Counted from the first letter of the stretch, positions 1 through 12,416 are shown. The stretch: DNA of 64,000 nt from Verrucomicrobiota bacterium (GCA_023432225.1 JAEYUW010000011.1:39593-103592), one strand, 5' to 3'. Program-made: numbers and translations. The notes: generated from the letters alone by a model not told the origin.

Positions 1-2
1 TA

Positions 3-434
3 ATGGCTTTCTACCAGAACAACACTGGCTCAACGATTAGTTCCCTGAATATCAGTTACGATATCGAACGCTATCGGATCAATTCTGCCGCTGCGTCCGT
101 GTCCATGTTTTATTCCACAAATGGGACATCCTGGACTTCTATCACTGGAACGACGTCGAGTTTTTCAACGGGAACAAGCTCCTACACGTTCGCTTCACCC
201 ACGACCGACAGCAAAAGCATTTCCTTGTCGGCACTTAGTATCGCTAGTGGCACGTCCCTCTATCTTCGCTGGAGCTTCAATACTACCGGAAGCAGTTCCC
301 AGGGCTTAGGGCTGGATAACATATCTTTAACCGCCGTTCCCGAGCCCTCGACCTACGCGGCCATGGCCGGCGCGGTCGCCCTGCTCGGCGTGATGGTCCA
401 TCGCCGCCGTCAGCGCGTCGCGACGAAGGTCTGA
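3..434 (+). CDS. PEP-CTERM sorting domain protein, C-terminal part (5' partial)
   Basis: The window begins inside or just at the start of this gene, so the true N-terminus is probably upstream. The visible 143 residues are rich in Ser, Thr, Gly and Asn, as in secreted beta-sandwich proteins, with a segment (about residues 85-107) ending in LGLDNISLTAV. The C-terminus is a clear PEP-CTERM signal: VPEPST, then a hydrophobic helix (AAMAGAVALLGVMV), then HRRRQR. Such tails are recognised and processed by exosortase on export to the cell surface. No exosortase gene is in this window. A strong hairpin terminator follows at once. The substrate or surface role cannot be told from the sequence. Confidence 0.8.
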   Translation: MAFYQNNTGSTISSLNISYDIERYRINSAAASVSMFYSTNGTSWTSITGTTSSFSTGTSSYTFASPTTDSKSISLSALSIASGTSLYLRWSFNTTGSSSQGLGLDNISLTAVPEPSTYAAMAGAVALLGVMVHRRRQRVATKV

Positions 435-460
435 GCGACTGACACTTCCTTCCTCTCTCT

Positions 461-488
461 GCCCGCCGGATTTCCGGCGGGCTTTTTT
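461..488 (+). terminator. Rho-independent terminator after the PEP-CTERM gene
   Basis: A perfect 10-bp stem (GCCCGCCGGA / TCCGGCGGGC) with a TT loop is followed by a run of six T. It lies 26 bases after the stop codon at 434. Confidence 0.9.
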
Positions 489-591
489 GTGTCGTCTGTG
501 TGAACGGGCGGATTTGCCCTTCCCTGCCGCGACGCGCTGCGGCAGGTTCGCGTGATGCGGCGGTGCGCTCGGCTCGCGTGCGGTCGCGCTC

Positions 592-3500
592 ATGCATCTT
601 CGCTCCGTCGTTCTCGTCGCCCTCGCGCTGGCTGTGGCCGCGTGGTGGGCCTTCCTCCGCACGCCTCGCGTCCCTGCTTCGCCCTCCGCCGCTCCGGCGT
701 CCCTCAGCGCCGCGGCGACGACACCCGGCAGCGGCGCACCGGAATCCCAAACGCCCCGCGCCAACACCCCCGCGCCAGCGCCGGCCTCATCCGCTGCCAG
801 CACGGCCGCCGTCCCGCCCTCGCCGGGCTCTGGCTCGACACCGCCATCGCGCCGCAGCGTGGCCGACATCCTCGAAAACGCCGGCGATCTCTCCGATCCC
901 GCTGTGCGCGAGCGCACCGTCGCCGCCATGCAGACCTTGCAGCAGGAGCGCCGCGCCGCCGCCATCGTGCGCGCCCAACAGCTCGGCCTGCCCCTGCGCA
1001 CCGTCGGCCCGCGCGGCCGCGTGCGCGAGGTCTATGACCTCGATGAACAGGGCAACATCATCTACCGCACGACCCTCAACCTCAACGCCGCCCGCAGCTC
1101 CGGCGCGAACCTTCTCCAAGCCGAGACGCCCGCCCTCACCGGCAGCGGCGTGACCGTCGGCGTGTGGGACGCCGGTCCCGTCCGCACCACGCACCAGGAA
1201 TTGACGGGCCGCGTCACGCTGAAAGACGCCTCGACCTACGACATCGACGATCACTCCACGCACGTTGGCGGCACGATCGGCGCCTCCGGCGTCGTGGCCA
1301 GCGCGAAGGGCATGGCGCCCGCGGTCTCGATTCATTCCTACGACTGGGACAGCGACTACACCGAGATGACGGCCGCCGGCGCCACGGCGGCCGGCCAATC
1401 GACCAAGATCTATCTCTCAAATCACAGCTACGGCACGATCAACGGCTGGGACTACACCGGCGAGACGAGCCCGATGTGGATCTGGTATGGCACCGGCACG
1501 GGCACGACCGGCGCCGACGCCGGCTTCGGTCAATACGGCGCCGACGCCCGCGACGTCGACGCGGTGGTCGCAGCCACGCCTTACCTCCTGCCCTTCGTCG
1601 CCGCGGGCAACGACGGCACCGACGATCCGGTGAACGGCGACAGCGTGCAGCTGAATCCCGATGACTCCAGCACGGACAGCTACAACAGCGCCTCGCACCC
1701 CCAGGGCGACGGCAAATACCGCGGCGGCTACGACACCATTGCCTCGAGCTCCATCGGCAAAAACGTGCTCACCGTCGGCGCGACCAGCGACGCCGTCACC
1801 GGCACGACGCGCGACATCGCCAAAGCGTTGCTCGTCGACTTCTCCTCCGTCGGCCCGACCGACGACGGCCGCATCAAACCCGACCTCGTCGCCAACGGCG
1901 AAGACCTCAACTCCTCCGTCGGCACCTCGAACACCGCCTACGACATCTACTCCGGCACGAGCATGGCCACGCCCAGCGCCGCCGGCTCCGCCGCGTTGCT
2001 CGTGCAGCTCTATGGCCAGCTGTTTCCCAGCGGCGCCATGCGCGCCAGCACGCTCAAGGCGCTGCTCATCCACACCGCCGACGACCTCGGCGCCGCCGGC
2101 CCGGACTACAAAAACGGCTGGGGCCTGATCAACGTGAAGGCCGCCGCCGATCTCCTGCGCGAACTCGCCGCGAATCCTAACAAGCTCCGCCTCAACGAAA
2201 GTCAGATCAACCCCACCACCGCGACGACCGTCACGTTCGATTTCGTGTGGGACGGCGTCTCGCCCATCCGCGCCACGCTCTGCTGGACCGATCCCGCCGC
2301 CACCGCCGCCACGACGCTCGACTCCCGCACGAGCACCCTCGTCAACAATCTCGATCTGAAGATCACCGGTCCCGACGGCAGCGAGCATTTGCCGTTCGTG
2401 ATGCCCTTTGTCGGCACGTGGACGCAGGTCTCGATGGCGCTCGCCGCCACGCGCGGGCTGAACAGCACCGACAACGTCGAACAGGTCGTCATCGCCACGC
2501 CGCCCGCCGCCGGCACTTATCACGCTATCGTTTCCTACCGCGGCACGCTCAAGAACAACCTCGCCCAGCAATTCGGCCTCATCATCACCGGCTCCACCGC
2601 CGAGCCGCCGCCGCCCACCGCGCCCACGATCACGACGCATCCCGCTTCGCAGAGCGTGGCCCTCGGCGGGAGTGTCACGTTCAGCATCACCGCGTCGGGC
2701 ACGGCGCCGTTCACTTACCAATGGCGCAAGAACGAGCAGCCGATCAACGCCGCCACCAATTCCACGCTCACGCTCGCCAACGTCCAATCCACCGACGCCG
2801 GCAGCTACGACGTCGTCGTCACCAACAGCGTCGGCAGCGTCACCAGCAACGCCGCCACGCTCACGCCGGTCGCGGTAACGTCGATCACGTGGAATTTCAC
2901 CACTGCCGCACCATCGAGCACACTGCCGGCCGGCGTGACTGGCGGCACCATCGCGCAAGGTGGCAACGTCGGCACGACCACGTTGATCGACTCCTCGACC
3001 CCCGTTTCTACGGGCTACACGGGCGCCTCCGGAGGCAACTTCGCCGGCCTCGGCGCGCGCACCGGAGCGCTGAACACCGCCAGCGGCGGCTCCAGCTATT
3101 GGACCTTCACCCTCACACCCGACGCCGGAAAGCGCATCGTGGTCTCGAGCGTGTCGTTTGCCGCCCGACGCTCCAACACCGGCCCGCAGGCTTGGGCGCT
3201 CTACAGCAGCGCCGACAACTACACGACCGCGCTGACCACCGGAGCGCTTCCCACCGCGAGCGCTTGGGTCCTGTTCACCCCGACCATCAGCGCTGTCAAC
3301 GGTGCGCTTAACACCGCACTAACCTTCCGTCTCTACGGCTACAACGGCTCCGGCTCCTACACCGGAGGCAGCGCCAATTTCCGCATGGACGATCTCGCTC
3401 TCACCGTCGCCGTGCAAACCGCGCCGACGATCACCACGCCACCCGCCTCGCAATCCGTCGCCGCGGGCGCCGACGCCACCTTCACCGTCGTCGCGAGCGG

Positions 3501-4065
3501 CACCGACCCGCTCAGTTATCAATGGCGCCGCAACACCACCGCCATCGACGGTGCCACCACCGCGAGCTACACGATCGTCGGCGTCCAGCCGGGCGATGCC
3601 GCCAGCTACGACGTCGTGGTGACGAACATGGCCGGCACCGCCACGTCGACCGCCGCCACGCTCACGGTGTTGAGCGGTTTCGATTCGTGGCTGTGGGCAA
3701 ATTTCGACGCCTCCGAGCGCGTCAATCCGCAGGTCAGCGGCCCCGCCGTCGTGCTCACCGCCGACGGTCTCACCAACCTGATGAAATACGCGCTCGGCCT
3801 GAATCCGCGCGTCGCCGCGACGACGGGTCTGCCCGCCAGCAGTGCAACGTCCACGCATTGGACCTACACGTTCACGCGTCCGGTCGAGCGCAGCGACGTC
3901 ACCTACACCGTGCAGGCTTCGACCAACCTGACCGACTGGAACACGATCACGGTCACGCCCACGAAGATCAGCACGGCCGACGGCGTGGAAACCTGGCGCG
4001 CCGAATACCCGCTCGCCAACGCTGCCCAGCTCTTCTTCCGGCTGAAAGTCTCGCGGACGCCGTAG
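592..4065 (+). CDS. Secreted S8 (subtilisin) serine protease with Ig-like domains
   Basis: The product has 1157 residues. A hydrophobic N-terminal segment (residues 5-21) is a signal peptide or anchor, followed by a Pro/Ala/Ser-rich linker to about residue 88. The peptidase S8 domain spans about 180-520 with the full triad: Asp193 in VGVWDAG, His221 in DDHSTHVGGT (usual motif HGTHVAG) and Ser457 in GTSMATPSAAG. A beta-sandwich (about 530-665) is followed by two Ig-like domains (about 672-760 and 942-1025), both containing YQWR and SYDVVVTN, with another beta-rich module between them. The tail contains LTNLMKYALGLNP, a segment often seen at the end of large secreted proteins of Opitutaceae-type bacteria. 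It probably degrades extracellular protein. The start was chosen because the signal segment begins there. Confidence 0.93.
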   Translation: MHLRSVVLVALALAVAAWWAFLRTPRVPASPSAAPASLSAAATTPGSGAPESQTPRANTPAPAPASSAASTAAVPPSPGSGSTPPSRRSVADILENAGDLSDPAVRERTVAAMQTLQQERRAAAIVRAQQLGLPLRTVGPRGRVREVYDLDEQGNIIYRTTLNLNAARSSGANLLQAETPALTGSGVTVGVWDAGPVRTTHQELTGRVTLKDASTYDIDDHSTHVGGTIGASGVVASAKGMAPAVSIHSYDWDSDYTEMTAAGATAAGQSTKIYLSNHSYGTINGWDYTGETSPMWIWYGTGTGTTGADAGFGQYGADARDVDAVVAATPYLLPFVAAGNDGTDDPVNGDSVQLNPDDSSTDSYNSASHPQGDGKYRGGYDTIASSSIGKNVLTVGATSDAVTGTTRDIAKALLVDFSSVGPTDDGRIKPDLVANGEDLNSSVGTSNTAYDIYSGTSMATPSAAGSAALLVQLYGQLFPSGAMRASTLKALLIHTADDLGAAGPDYKNGWGLINVKAAADLLRELAANPNKLRLNESQINPTTATTVTFDFVWDGVSPIRATLCWTDPAATAATTLDSRTSTLVNNLDLKITGPDGSEHLPFVMPFVGTWTQVSMALAATRGLNSTDNVEQVVIATPPAAGTYHAIVSYRGTLKNNLAQQFGLIITGSTAEPPPPTAPTITTHPASQSVALGGSVTFSITASGTAPFTYQWRKNEQPINAATNSTLTLANVQSTDAGSYDVVVTNSVGSVTSNAATLTPVAVTSITWNFTTAAPSSTLPAGVTGGTIAQGGNVGTTTLIDSSTPVSTGYTGASGGNFAGLGARTGALNTASGGSSYWTFTLTPDAGKRIVVSSVSFAARRSNTGPQAWALYSSADNYTTALTTGALPTASAWVLFTPTISAVNGALNTALTFRLYGYNGSGSYTGGSANFRMDDLALTVAVQTAPTITTPPASQSVAAGADATFTVVASGTDPLSYQWRRNTTAIDGATTASYTIVGVQPGDAASYDVVVTNMAGTATSTAATLTVLSGFDSWLWANFDASERVNPQVSGPAVVLTADGLTNLMKYALGLNPRVAATTGLPASSATSTHWTYTFTRPVERSDVTYTVQASTNLTDWNTITVTPTKISTADGVETWRAEYPLANAAQLFFRLKVSRTP

Positions 4066-4084
4066 TCGGCGTCAGGCCGTCAGC

Positions 4085-4165
4085 GAAAGTAGCGGTAGCT
4101 TGCAGCTCCCGTTCCTTCGCACGCTCACGGAACAAACGCGGGAGCTGGAAACTCCCGCTACTTTC
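4085..4165. repeat. Bipartite palindromic repeat, GGGAGCT family (copy 1)
   Basis: GAAAGTAGCGGTAGCTTGCAG opens the element and its near-complement (CTGGAAACTCCCGCTACTTTC) closes it about 80 bases later. Each half is itself a small inverted repeat around AGCTTGCAGCT or AGCTGGAAACT. A much closer-to-perfect copy lies at 59257-59334. It sits between converging genes and is non-coding. Confidence 0.85.
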
Positions 4166-4193
4166 CGCGCTTCGCCTCAACGGTTCTATCCAA

Positions 4194-4221
4194 CAAAAAA
4201 GGCGGCCGATGTGGCCGCCTT
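4194..4221 (-). terminator. Terminator for the minus-strand TPR gene
   Basis: Read on the minus strand, GGCGGCC / GGCCGCC form a 7-bp stem around a 5-base loop, followed by a run of T (six A at 4195-4200 on the plus strand). It lies about 50 bases after the stop of the gene at 4270-4989. Confidence 0.85.
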
Positions 4222-4269
4222 CGTGAATCAACCCACCGCGTCGGGCGCCCCGCGCCCGTTTACGCCCTC

Positions 4270-4989
4270 TCAGCCCTTCGGCTTGAACTCGACGGTCGGC
4301 GTGCTGCCAGCGGCAGGCGCCGCGGCGGGAGCAGGCGGGAGTTGCGCGGCGAGCGTGAAAGCGCGCTGCGCCCACATGCCGGCGGACTCGATTTTGCCGA
4401 TCTCTTCGACGATCTTGCGCGCGTCGTCGGCGCGGCCGGCGTCCTTCGCCAGGACCGCCTGACTGTAGAGCGCCTCGGCGCGAATGGCCGGAATCGCCTT
4501 GGTGTCGGCGCCAATCGCCTTGAGGGCGGCTTCGCCCGCGGCCTTGTCGCCGCCGGCGATCTGGCTCATCGCCGCACCGAGCTTGGCGCGCGACTTCAGG
4601 GCGTCGTTGTCGAGTTCTTCGCCGGCCTTGCTGTAAGACGTGGTGGCGGACTTGTAGTCGCCCTTGCTGTATTGGTCATCCGCCACGCGGAGCAGCGCGG
4701 CACCGGCGAGCGCGTGGCCCTGGTTGGCCGCGGCAAATTTGGCGAGCTGCGCGACGTTCTCGCCGGCCTTGGCGTATTCCTCCTGCACGCCTTTTTCGCG
4801 GGAGGACTGGACCCATTGCCAGCCTTCGCGGCCGACGAGGCCGATCAGAACGGCGGCGACAAGAATGAGGATGAACGAGCGGTTCTTCTCCCAAAACGAG
4901 TGCACATCGGCGGCAAAGGCATCGGCACCGGCTGGCGGCGGCGGGTTGGCCGGATCGTGCGGGGGAGTGGCGGAAGGGACGTTGCTCAT
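4270..4989 (-). CDS. Membrane-anchored TPR protein (YfgM-like)
   Basis: The 239-residue product has a Pro/Ala-rich cytoplasmic N-terminus, one membrane helix at about residues 36-54 (RSFILILVAAVLIGLVG) and an alpha-helical periplasmic part made of tetratricopeptide-like repeats (for example GDYKSATTSYSKAGEEL). The layout (short N-terminus, single helix, TPR domain) is that of YfgM/TPR_21 proteins, which associate with the Sec machinery and periplasmic chaperones. That specific role is an inference from architecture. The C-terminus is Ala/Pro-rich. It is transcribed alone and followed by a terminator. Confidence 0.7.
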   Translation of the reverse strand: MSNVPSATPPHDPANPPPPAGADAFAADVHSFWEKNRSFILILVAAVLIGLVGREGWQWVQSSREKGVQEEYAKAGENVAQLAKFAAANQGHALAGAALLRVADDQYSKGDYKSATTSYSKAGEELDNDALKSRAKLGAAMSQIAGGDKAAGEAALKAIGADTKAIPAIRAEALYSQAVLAKDAGRADDARKIVEEIGKIESAGMWAQRAFTLAAQLPPAPAAAPAAGSTPTVEFKPKG

Positions 4990-5081
4990 GGGAATCGCGC
5001 AACATGGGCAACCGGCCGAACGCGCTCAAGCCCGGAATCAGAGGACGGATGGCTCAGGACGGAGGATGGCCCCCAACCTTG

Positions 5082-5163
5082 TCACAGAGGGCACTGAGGC
5101 AAACGGGAGGGATACGGAGGAACTTCTCTGTGATCTCTGTGGGTCTCCTGCTTTCCTCTGTGT
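5082..5163. repeat. CACAGAG-type inverted repeat
   Basis: The stretch starts with CACAGAGGGCACTGAGG and ends with CTCTGTGATCTCTGTGGG...CCTCTGTG, so that CACAGAG words on one side face CTCTGTG words on the other. Just upstream (5036-5070) are repeated GAGGACGGA words. It lies between purU and the TPR gene and codes for nothing recognisable. Confidence 0.6.
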
Positions 5164-5168
5164 CGAAA

Positions 5169-6035
5169 TTAATCGAAAACGACCGTCTTGCGGCCGAAGA
5201 CCAAGACTCGGTTTTCGAGATGCCAGCGCAACGCTTGGGCGAGCACGAGTTTCTCGAGATCGCGACCCTTGCGAATGAGATCCTCCACGCTGTGACGATG
5301 CGTCACCCGCGTGACGTCTTGATGAATGATCGGACCATCATCGAGCACCGCAGTCGCGTAGTGCGCGGTCGCGCCGATCAGTTTCACGCCGCGCTCGTGC
5401 GCCTGATGATAGGGCCGCCCGCCCGCGAACGCCGGCAGGAACGAATGGTGGATGTTGATCACCGGCTTGCCGAACGCCGCGAGGAAATCCGCCGAGAGCA
5501 CCTGCATGTAACGCGCGAGCACGACGGTGTCGGCTTTCAGTCGACGCAACAGCGCGAGCTGGCGGGCCTCGGCTTTGTTCTTGGCCGGCGCGGCGACCGG
5601 AATGTGGAAAAACTTCAGACCGTAGCCACGCGCGGCCGCGGCGAGATCGCGGTGGTTCGAGACGACGCCGACAATCTCGCACGGAAACTCGCCGGCGCGC
5701 CAACGCAGCACGAGGTCATGGAAACAGTGGTCCGCCTTCGAAACGAACAGCACCACGCGCGGGCGGCGCGCCGAGTCGGTCGCGACGGCGCTCATGCGCA
5801 GTTCGTCGCGGGCGAATGCCAGGAAGGCTTTCTCCTCGGCGGCGGGTTTTGCGCAACCCGGTGGAACCCACTCGATCCGCTGAAAGAACACGCCCTCGTC
5901 CTCATCGCGGTGCTGGTCGGCGTGGAGGATGTTGCCGCCACGCTGGAAGATCCAACCCGACGCGCGCGCGACGAGGCCGCGTTGATCGGGACCGTGCAGC
6001 AAGGCGACTAGCGTGAGGGGAGAAACGTCGGACAT
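5169..6035 (-). CDS. purU: Formyltetrahydrofolate deformylase
   Basis: PurU hydrolyses 10-formyl-THF to THF and formate, supplying formate for PurT and balancing one-carbon pools. The protein (288 residues; E. coli PurU has 280) has an N-terminal ACT domain starting LVALLHGPDQRGLVA and a C-terminal formyltransferase fold. The fold carries the catalytic Asn-His-Asp set: NIHHSFLPAF, and the Asp in LDDGPIIHQDV. The start at 6035 (MSDVSPLTL) fits the family; an in-frame ATG 30 bases upstream would add ten unconserved residues. It is a single gene between repeat elements. Confidence 0.94.
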   Translation of the reverse strand: MSDVSPLTLVALLHGPDQRGLVARASGWIFQRGGNILHADQHRDEDEGVFFQRIEWVPPGCAKPAAEEKAFLAFARDELRMSAVATDSARRPRVVLFVSKADHCFHDLVLRWRAGEFPCEIVGVVSNHRDLAAAARGYGLKFFHIPVAAPAKNKAEARQLALLRRLKADTVVLARYMQVLSADFLAAFGKPVINIHHSFLPAFAGGRPYHQAHERGVKLIGATAHYATAVLDDGPIIHQDVTRVTHRHSVEDLIRKGRDLEKLVLAQALRWHLENRVLVFGRKTVVFD

Positions 6036-6135
6036 GGAGATGAAGTTAGGCGGGAGCGCGGACATTGGGGAGCGGCGCGCGTGTCATGCGAAGTTTGCGG
6101 CAACCACGCTTACGCACGGAGAAGCTCGTTCAAGT

Positions 6136-6204
6136 TATGGCGTATTACGCCAGATTTCAGTCGGCCAAACTGTCTCCAGCAAATATGGCGTAATACGCCA
6201 TATT
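6136..6204. repeat. Paired TATGGCGTATTACGCCA palindromes
   Basis: Two palindromes stand about 30 bases apart: TGGCGTATTACGCCA at 6138-6152 and the perfect 23-base AATATGGCGTAATACGCCATATT at 6182-6204. They are inverted copies of one another. The same core occurs at 21623-21637 inside rsmE, and a variant (GTCACGTATTACGTGAC) at 28067-28083. Confidence 0.85.
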
Positions 6205-6283
6205 CGGTCGCGGCGGCGTGCGGTTACTTTTCTGCGGCACGCCAGAGCGGCGCCGGCCGCTTTCGCTGGACGTGTGGCGATAA

Positions 6284-6312
6284 AGAAAAAGCGCGCCGGG
6301 GCGGCGCGCTTG
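6284..6312 (-). terminator. Terminator for carB
   Basis: On the minus strand AAGCGCGCCG / CGGCGCGCTT pair around a short CC loop and run into TTTTTC. It lies about 30 bases past the carB stop. Confidence 0.85.
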
Positions 6313-6343
6313 AGTGACGAGTAATTTTGTTGGTCCGGCTCCC

Positions 6344-9583
<3,240 letters not shown>

Positions 9584-9695
9584 GAGCGCAGATTTCGGCG
9601 AAGGTTGGGACCGCCGCTAGGCGCGGCAAGCGGGAAAAGGGCCCGGCGTGAACGATGACGCGCAACTGTGCCGGCGATGCCGACCGCGCAGCCAC

Positions 9696-10955
9696 TCACA
9701 CCAACTTGGTCGGGTCGACGCCGAGCACCTTGGCGGCCTTGGCCTTGTCGCCACCGCAAGCGTGGAGCACGCGCGCGATATACTGCTTTTCCTGGCCGGC
9801 CAAGTAATCAGCCAGCGGCGGCCAGTCCTTCAATTCGTGGATGCGCAGCGGCAATTGGGCCGAAGTAATCACGCGTGCCTCCGCGGTCGAGACGACCTGC
9901 GAAATCACCTGCGTGAACTCGGCTAGGTTGCCCGGCCAGCGGTAAGCCTTGAGCGTGGCCATCGCATCGTCGGTGAACTCGATCTGGCGCGCGTCGAACT
10001 GGGGGTTGGCCGAGCTGGCGGCAACCGATTTCAGCAGCAGCGGAATGTCCTCGGTGCGCTCGCGCAGCGCGGGCATGTGCACCGGAAGCGCCGCGATGCG
10101 GTAGAACAGCTCTTCGTTGAAACCGCCTTCCTCCGTGAGCTTCTCCAGATCAGCCTCCGAGGTGCAGATCACGCGGACGTGCGGCGCGTGCGTGCGAAGG
10201 ATCGAAACGAGCTTCTGCTGCGCACCGTCCGGCAAGCACTGCACGTGCTGGAGCCCGAGCGTGCCACCCTTCGCTTGCTGCACCCATTTGCCACCGGTGC
10301 CGTCGGCGCCCAGCAGACCTTCGTTCAACGTGGCCTCGTCGACGAGCTTGCAATCGATGTTGATGAAAGGGCTGCCCGCCGGCGCACCGGCCGCGTGCAG
10401 CAACTCGGCCGCGATCTCGTGGCCGCTGCCCAGCTCGCCGCTGATGAGCACTGGCGCGTGGGCCGTCGCGAGCTTCTTCAGCTGCGTGACGAGCCGCTTG
10501 ATCTTCGGGCTGGAGCCCACGAGCTGCGCGTCGAAATCGCCGGCCGCCGCCGCGCCGCTCGCGCCACGAGCGGACTCGCGCTCGGTGACCACGCGCTTGA
10601 ACTCCACACCGCGCTTGAGCGTCTGGATCAGTTCCTCGACGCGGAAAGGTTTCTGGAGGTAGTCGAACGCTCCGAACTTCAGCGCCTGGATCGCACTCTC
10701 GGTGCTGGCGTAGGCCGTCATGATGATGACGACGGTGGCGGGATCGTATTGCTTCAGCTGTTTGAGCAACGTGATGCCGTCCATCGGCTTCATATCGATG
10801 TCGGCCAGCACGAGGTCGAATTTTTCGGCCTTATAGCGCGCCAGTGCCTTTTCGCCATCCGTGGCAAACGCCGTGGCGTAGCCGGTCGGTTGGATGACGG
10901 CCTCCAGCATCTCATGAATCGAGATGAGGTCGTCGACGATCAGGATGGAAGGCAT
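9696..10955 (-). CDS. NtrC-family response regulator with degenerate AAA+ domain
   Basis: The N-terminal receiver domain is complete (LIVDD acidic pocket, phospho-acceptor Asp in LVLADIDMKP, Lys in FDYLQKPF). The central domain follows the NtrC AAA+ pattern (FYRIAALPVHMPALRER, RWPGNLAEF) but key residues are lost. The Walker A site reads GELGSGHE without Lys. The sigma-54-binding GAFTGA loop is replaced by GADGTGGKW. Walker B reads GGTLGLQHV without the DE pair. The Fis-type helix-turn-helix stops after its first helix (AAKVLGVDPTKLV). It is therefore unlikely to hydrolyse ATP or activate sigma-54 polymerase, and may act through its receiver or as a scaffold. Start at 10955 (MPSILIVDD) is preferred over an ATG 42 bases upstream. 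The gene lies downstream of pilC. Confidence 0.85.
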   Translation of the reverse strand: MPSILIVDDLISIHEMLEAVIQPTGYATAFATDGEKALARYKAEKFDLVLADIDMKPMDGITLLKQLKQYDPATVVIIMTAYASTESAIQALKFGAFDYLQKPFRVEELIQTLKRGVEFKRVVTERESARGASGAAAAGDFDAQLVGSSPKIKRLVTQLKKLATAHAPVLISGELGSGHEIAAELLHAAGAPAGSPFINIDCKLVDEATLNEGLLGADGTGGKWVQQAKGGTLGLQHVQCLPDGAQQKLVSILRTHAPHVRVICTSEADLEKLTEEGGFNEELFYRIAALPVHMPALRERTEDIPLLLKSVAASSANPQFDARQIEFTDDAMATLKAYRWPGNLAEFTQVISQVVSTAEARVITSAQLPLRIHELKDWPPLADYLAGQEKQYIARVLHACGGDKAKAAKVLGVDPTKLV

Positions 10956-11160
10956 GGGCGAGAGGGTCCGGGACTTTGCGGAGCGGCTATCCTGCACGCA
11001 AGCGGCTTTCGGTCAATCGGCCCCGAACGGGTAAAGGAGTTGTTTAGTTCCGCTGCGCGTCCCGTGCAGTCGGCGTGCATTCGCTCGTCGAGAGACGAAA
11101 CAACCAACGCCCGCCACACGGGCTCCCGACTAGCGTGGAGCCCGAGCGCGCCGGTGTGGG

Positions 11161-12300
11161 TTAGCCTTGGCCGCCCGCCACGGCGCCGAGTTGGAAGATC
11201 GGGAGGAACATCGCCATGACGATGCCGCCGACCACCACGCCGAGGAACACGATGAGCATCGGCTCGATCAGCGAGGTGAGCGCGGCCACGGTGGCGTCGC
11301 ACTCCGTGTCGTAGAAATCCGCGATCTTGTTCATCATGCCGTCGACGTTGCCGGTGGATTCGCCGGCCTTGACCATGTGCTTCATCATCGGCGGGAAAAA
11401 CGGGTTCGCCGCCATGACCTCGGAGACTTGTCCGCCCTGTGAAACGTGCTTGGCGATTTCGACGCAGGCATCCTCGACCTGCACCATGCCGGACGCGGAG
11501 GAAACGATCTCGAGCGTGCGGAGGATTGGCACGCCCGAACGCATGAGCGTCGCGTAGGTGCGGCAGAAGCGCGAGAGCGCGATCTTGTGCATGAGATTGC
11601 CGAAGATCGGCGCCTTGACGAGGAAGTGGTCCTTCTGCCGGCGGCCGGCGGGCGTCGCGGTGTATTTCTTCATCACCGTGTAGACGCCGTAAAGCAGCAG
11701 CAGAATCGCCCACCACCAGCTCTTCAGAAAGTTCGAGAGGTCGATCAGCATCTGGGTCGGCGCCGGGAGCTTGGCGCCGAAGTCCTTGAACATCTCCGCG
11801 AAGACCGGGATGACGAAGATCAGCAGCACGTTCACCAGCGCGACGGCGAGGCCGATGACCGCGATCGGGTAAGTCATCGCGGACTTCACCTTCTTGGTCA
11901 GCTTGACCGTGGATTCAAAGTAAGCCGCGACCTTGGCGAGAATCTCCGCCAAACCGCCCGACGCCTCGCCCGCCTCGACCATCGAGACGAAGAGCGAGTT
12001 GAACGAGTTCGGAAACTTCTTCACCGCCGCCGAAAACGACGTGCCCGTCGCGATGTCGTTGCGCACATCGCGGATGACGATGCGGAAAATCTGGTCTTCC
12101 GTCTGGTCCTGCAACGCCTCCAAGCACGAGACGAGCGGCAAGCCGGCCTGCAGGAGTGACGCCAGCTGACTGGTGAAGATCGCGAGTTCCCCCAGCGCCA
12201 GCTTGTAGGTCTTGGATTTCTTCTCGAGGGCCTTCTGCTTCGCCAGCGCCTGAGCTTGTTGGACGCTCGACTTGGGTTTCGCGGCCGCGGGAGTTGCCAT
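11161..12300 (-). CDS. pilC: Type IV pilus / type II secretion inner-membrane platform protein (PilC/GspF)
   Basis: The 379-residue protein has two T2SF domains (about 45-170 and 250-370). Each begins with a helical cytoplasmic bundle, LAIFTSQLASLLQAGLPLV and FCRTYATLMRSGVPILRTL, the typical paired motifs. Three membrane stretches are visible: TYPIAVIGLAVALVNVLLIF, WWWAILLLLYGVYTV and MLIVFLGVVVGGIVMAMFLP. It forms the inner-membrane platform that couples the assembly ATPase to pilin. No other pilus genes are present, so PilC versus GspF cannot be separated by context. Start at 12300 (MATPAAAKPK) fits better than an ATG 21 bases upstream. Confidence 0.9.
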   Translation of the reverse strand: MATPAAAKPKSSVQQAQALAKQKALEKKSKTYKLALGELAIFTSQLASLLQAGLPLVSCLEALQDQTEDQIFRIVIRDVRNDIATGTSFSAAVKKFPNSFNSLFVSMVEAGEASGGLAEILAKVAAYFESTVKLTKKVKSAMTYPIAVIGLAVALVNVLLIFVIPVFAEMFKDFGAKLPAPTQMLIDLSNFLKSWWWAILLLLYGVYTVMKKYTATPAGRRQKDHFLVKAPIFGNLMHKIALSRFCRTYATLMRSGVPILRTLEIVSSASGMVQVEDACVEIAKHVSQGGQVSEVMAANPFFPPMMKHMVKAGESTGNVDGMMNKIADFYDTECDATVAALTSLIEPMLIVFLGVVVGGIVMAMFLPIFQLGAVAGGQG

Positions 12301-12416
12301 AGTCCTGCGGTTAAAACGCAACGAATTTACCCTCGCAACCCGATTCGCGGACGCGCCGGAGTTTAACTAAAGCTTGAATGGTCGCCCGTGCGCGCCACTC
12401 TCGGGCCCTCACCTTC

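Noticed and set aside
1417..2958. Long minus-strand open frame (513 codons) opposite the subtilase gene
   Set aside because: Its translation is low-complexity Gly/Arg/Val/Ala, has no family motif and lies fully inside the well-supported protease gene; it is a product of GC-rich codon bias.
4085..4165. Repeats as a CRISPR array
   Set aside because: The repeats come as two facing halves, not as three or more direct repeats with regular spacers, and no cas gene is present.
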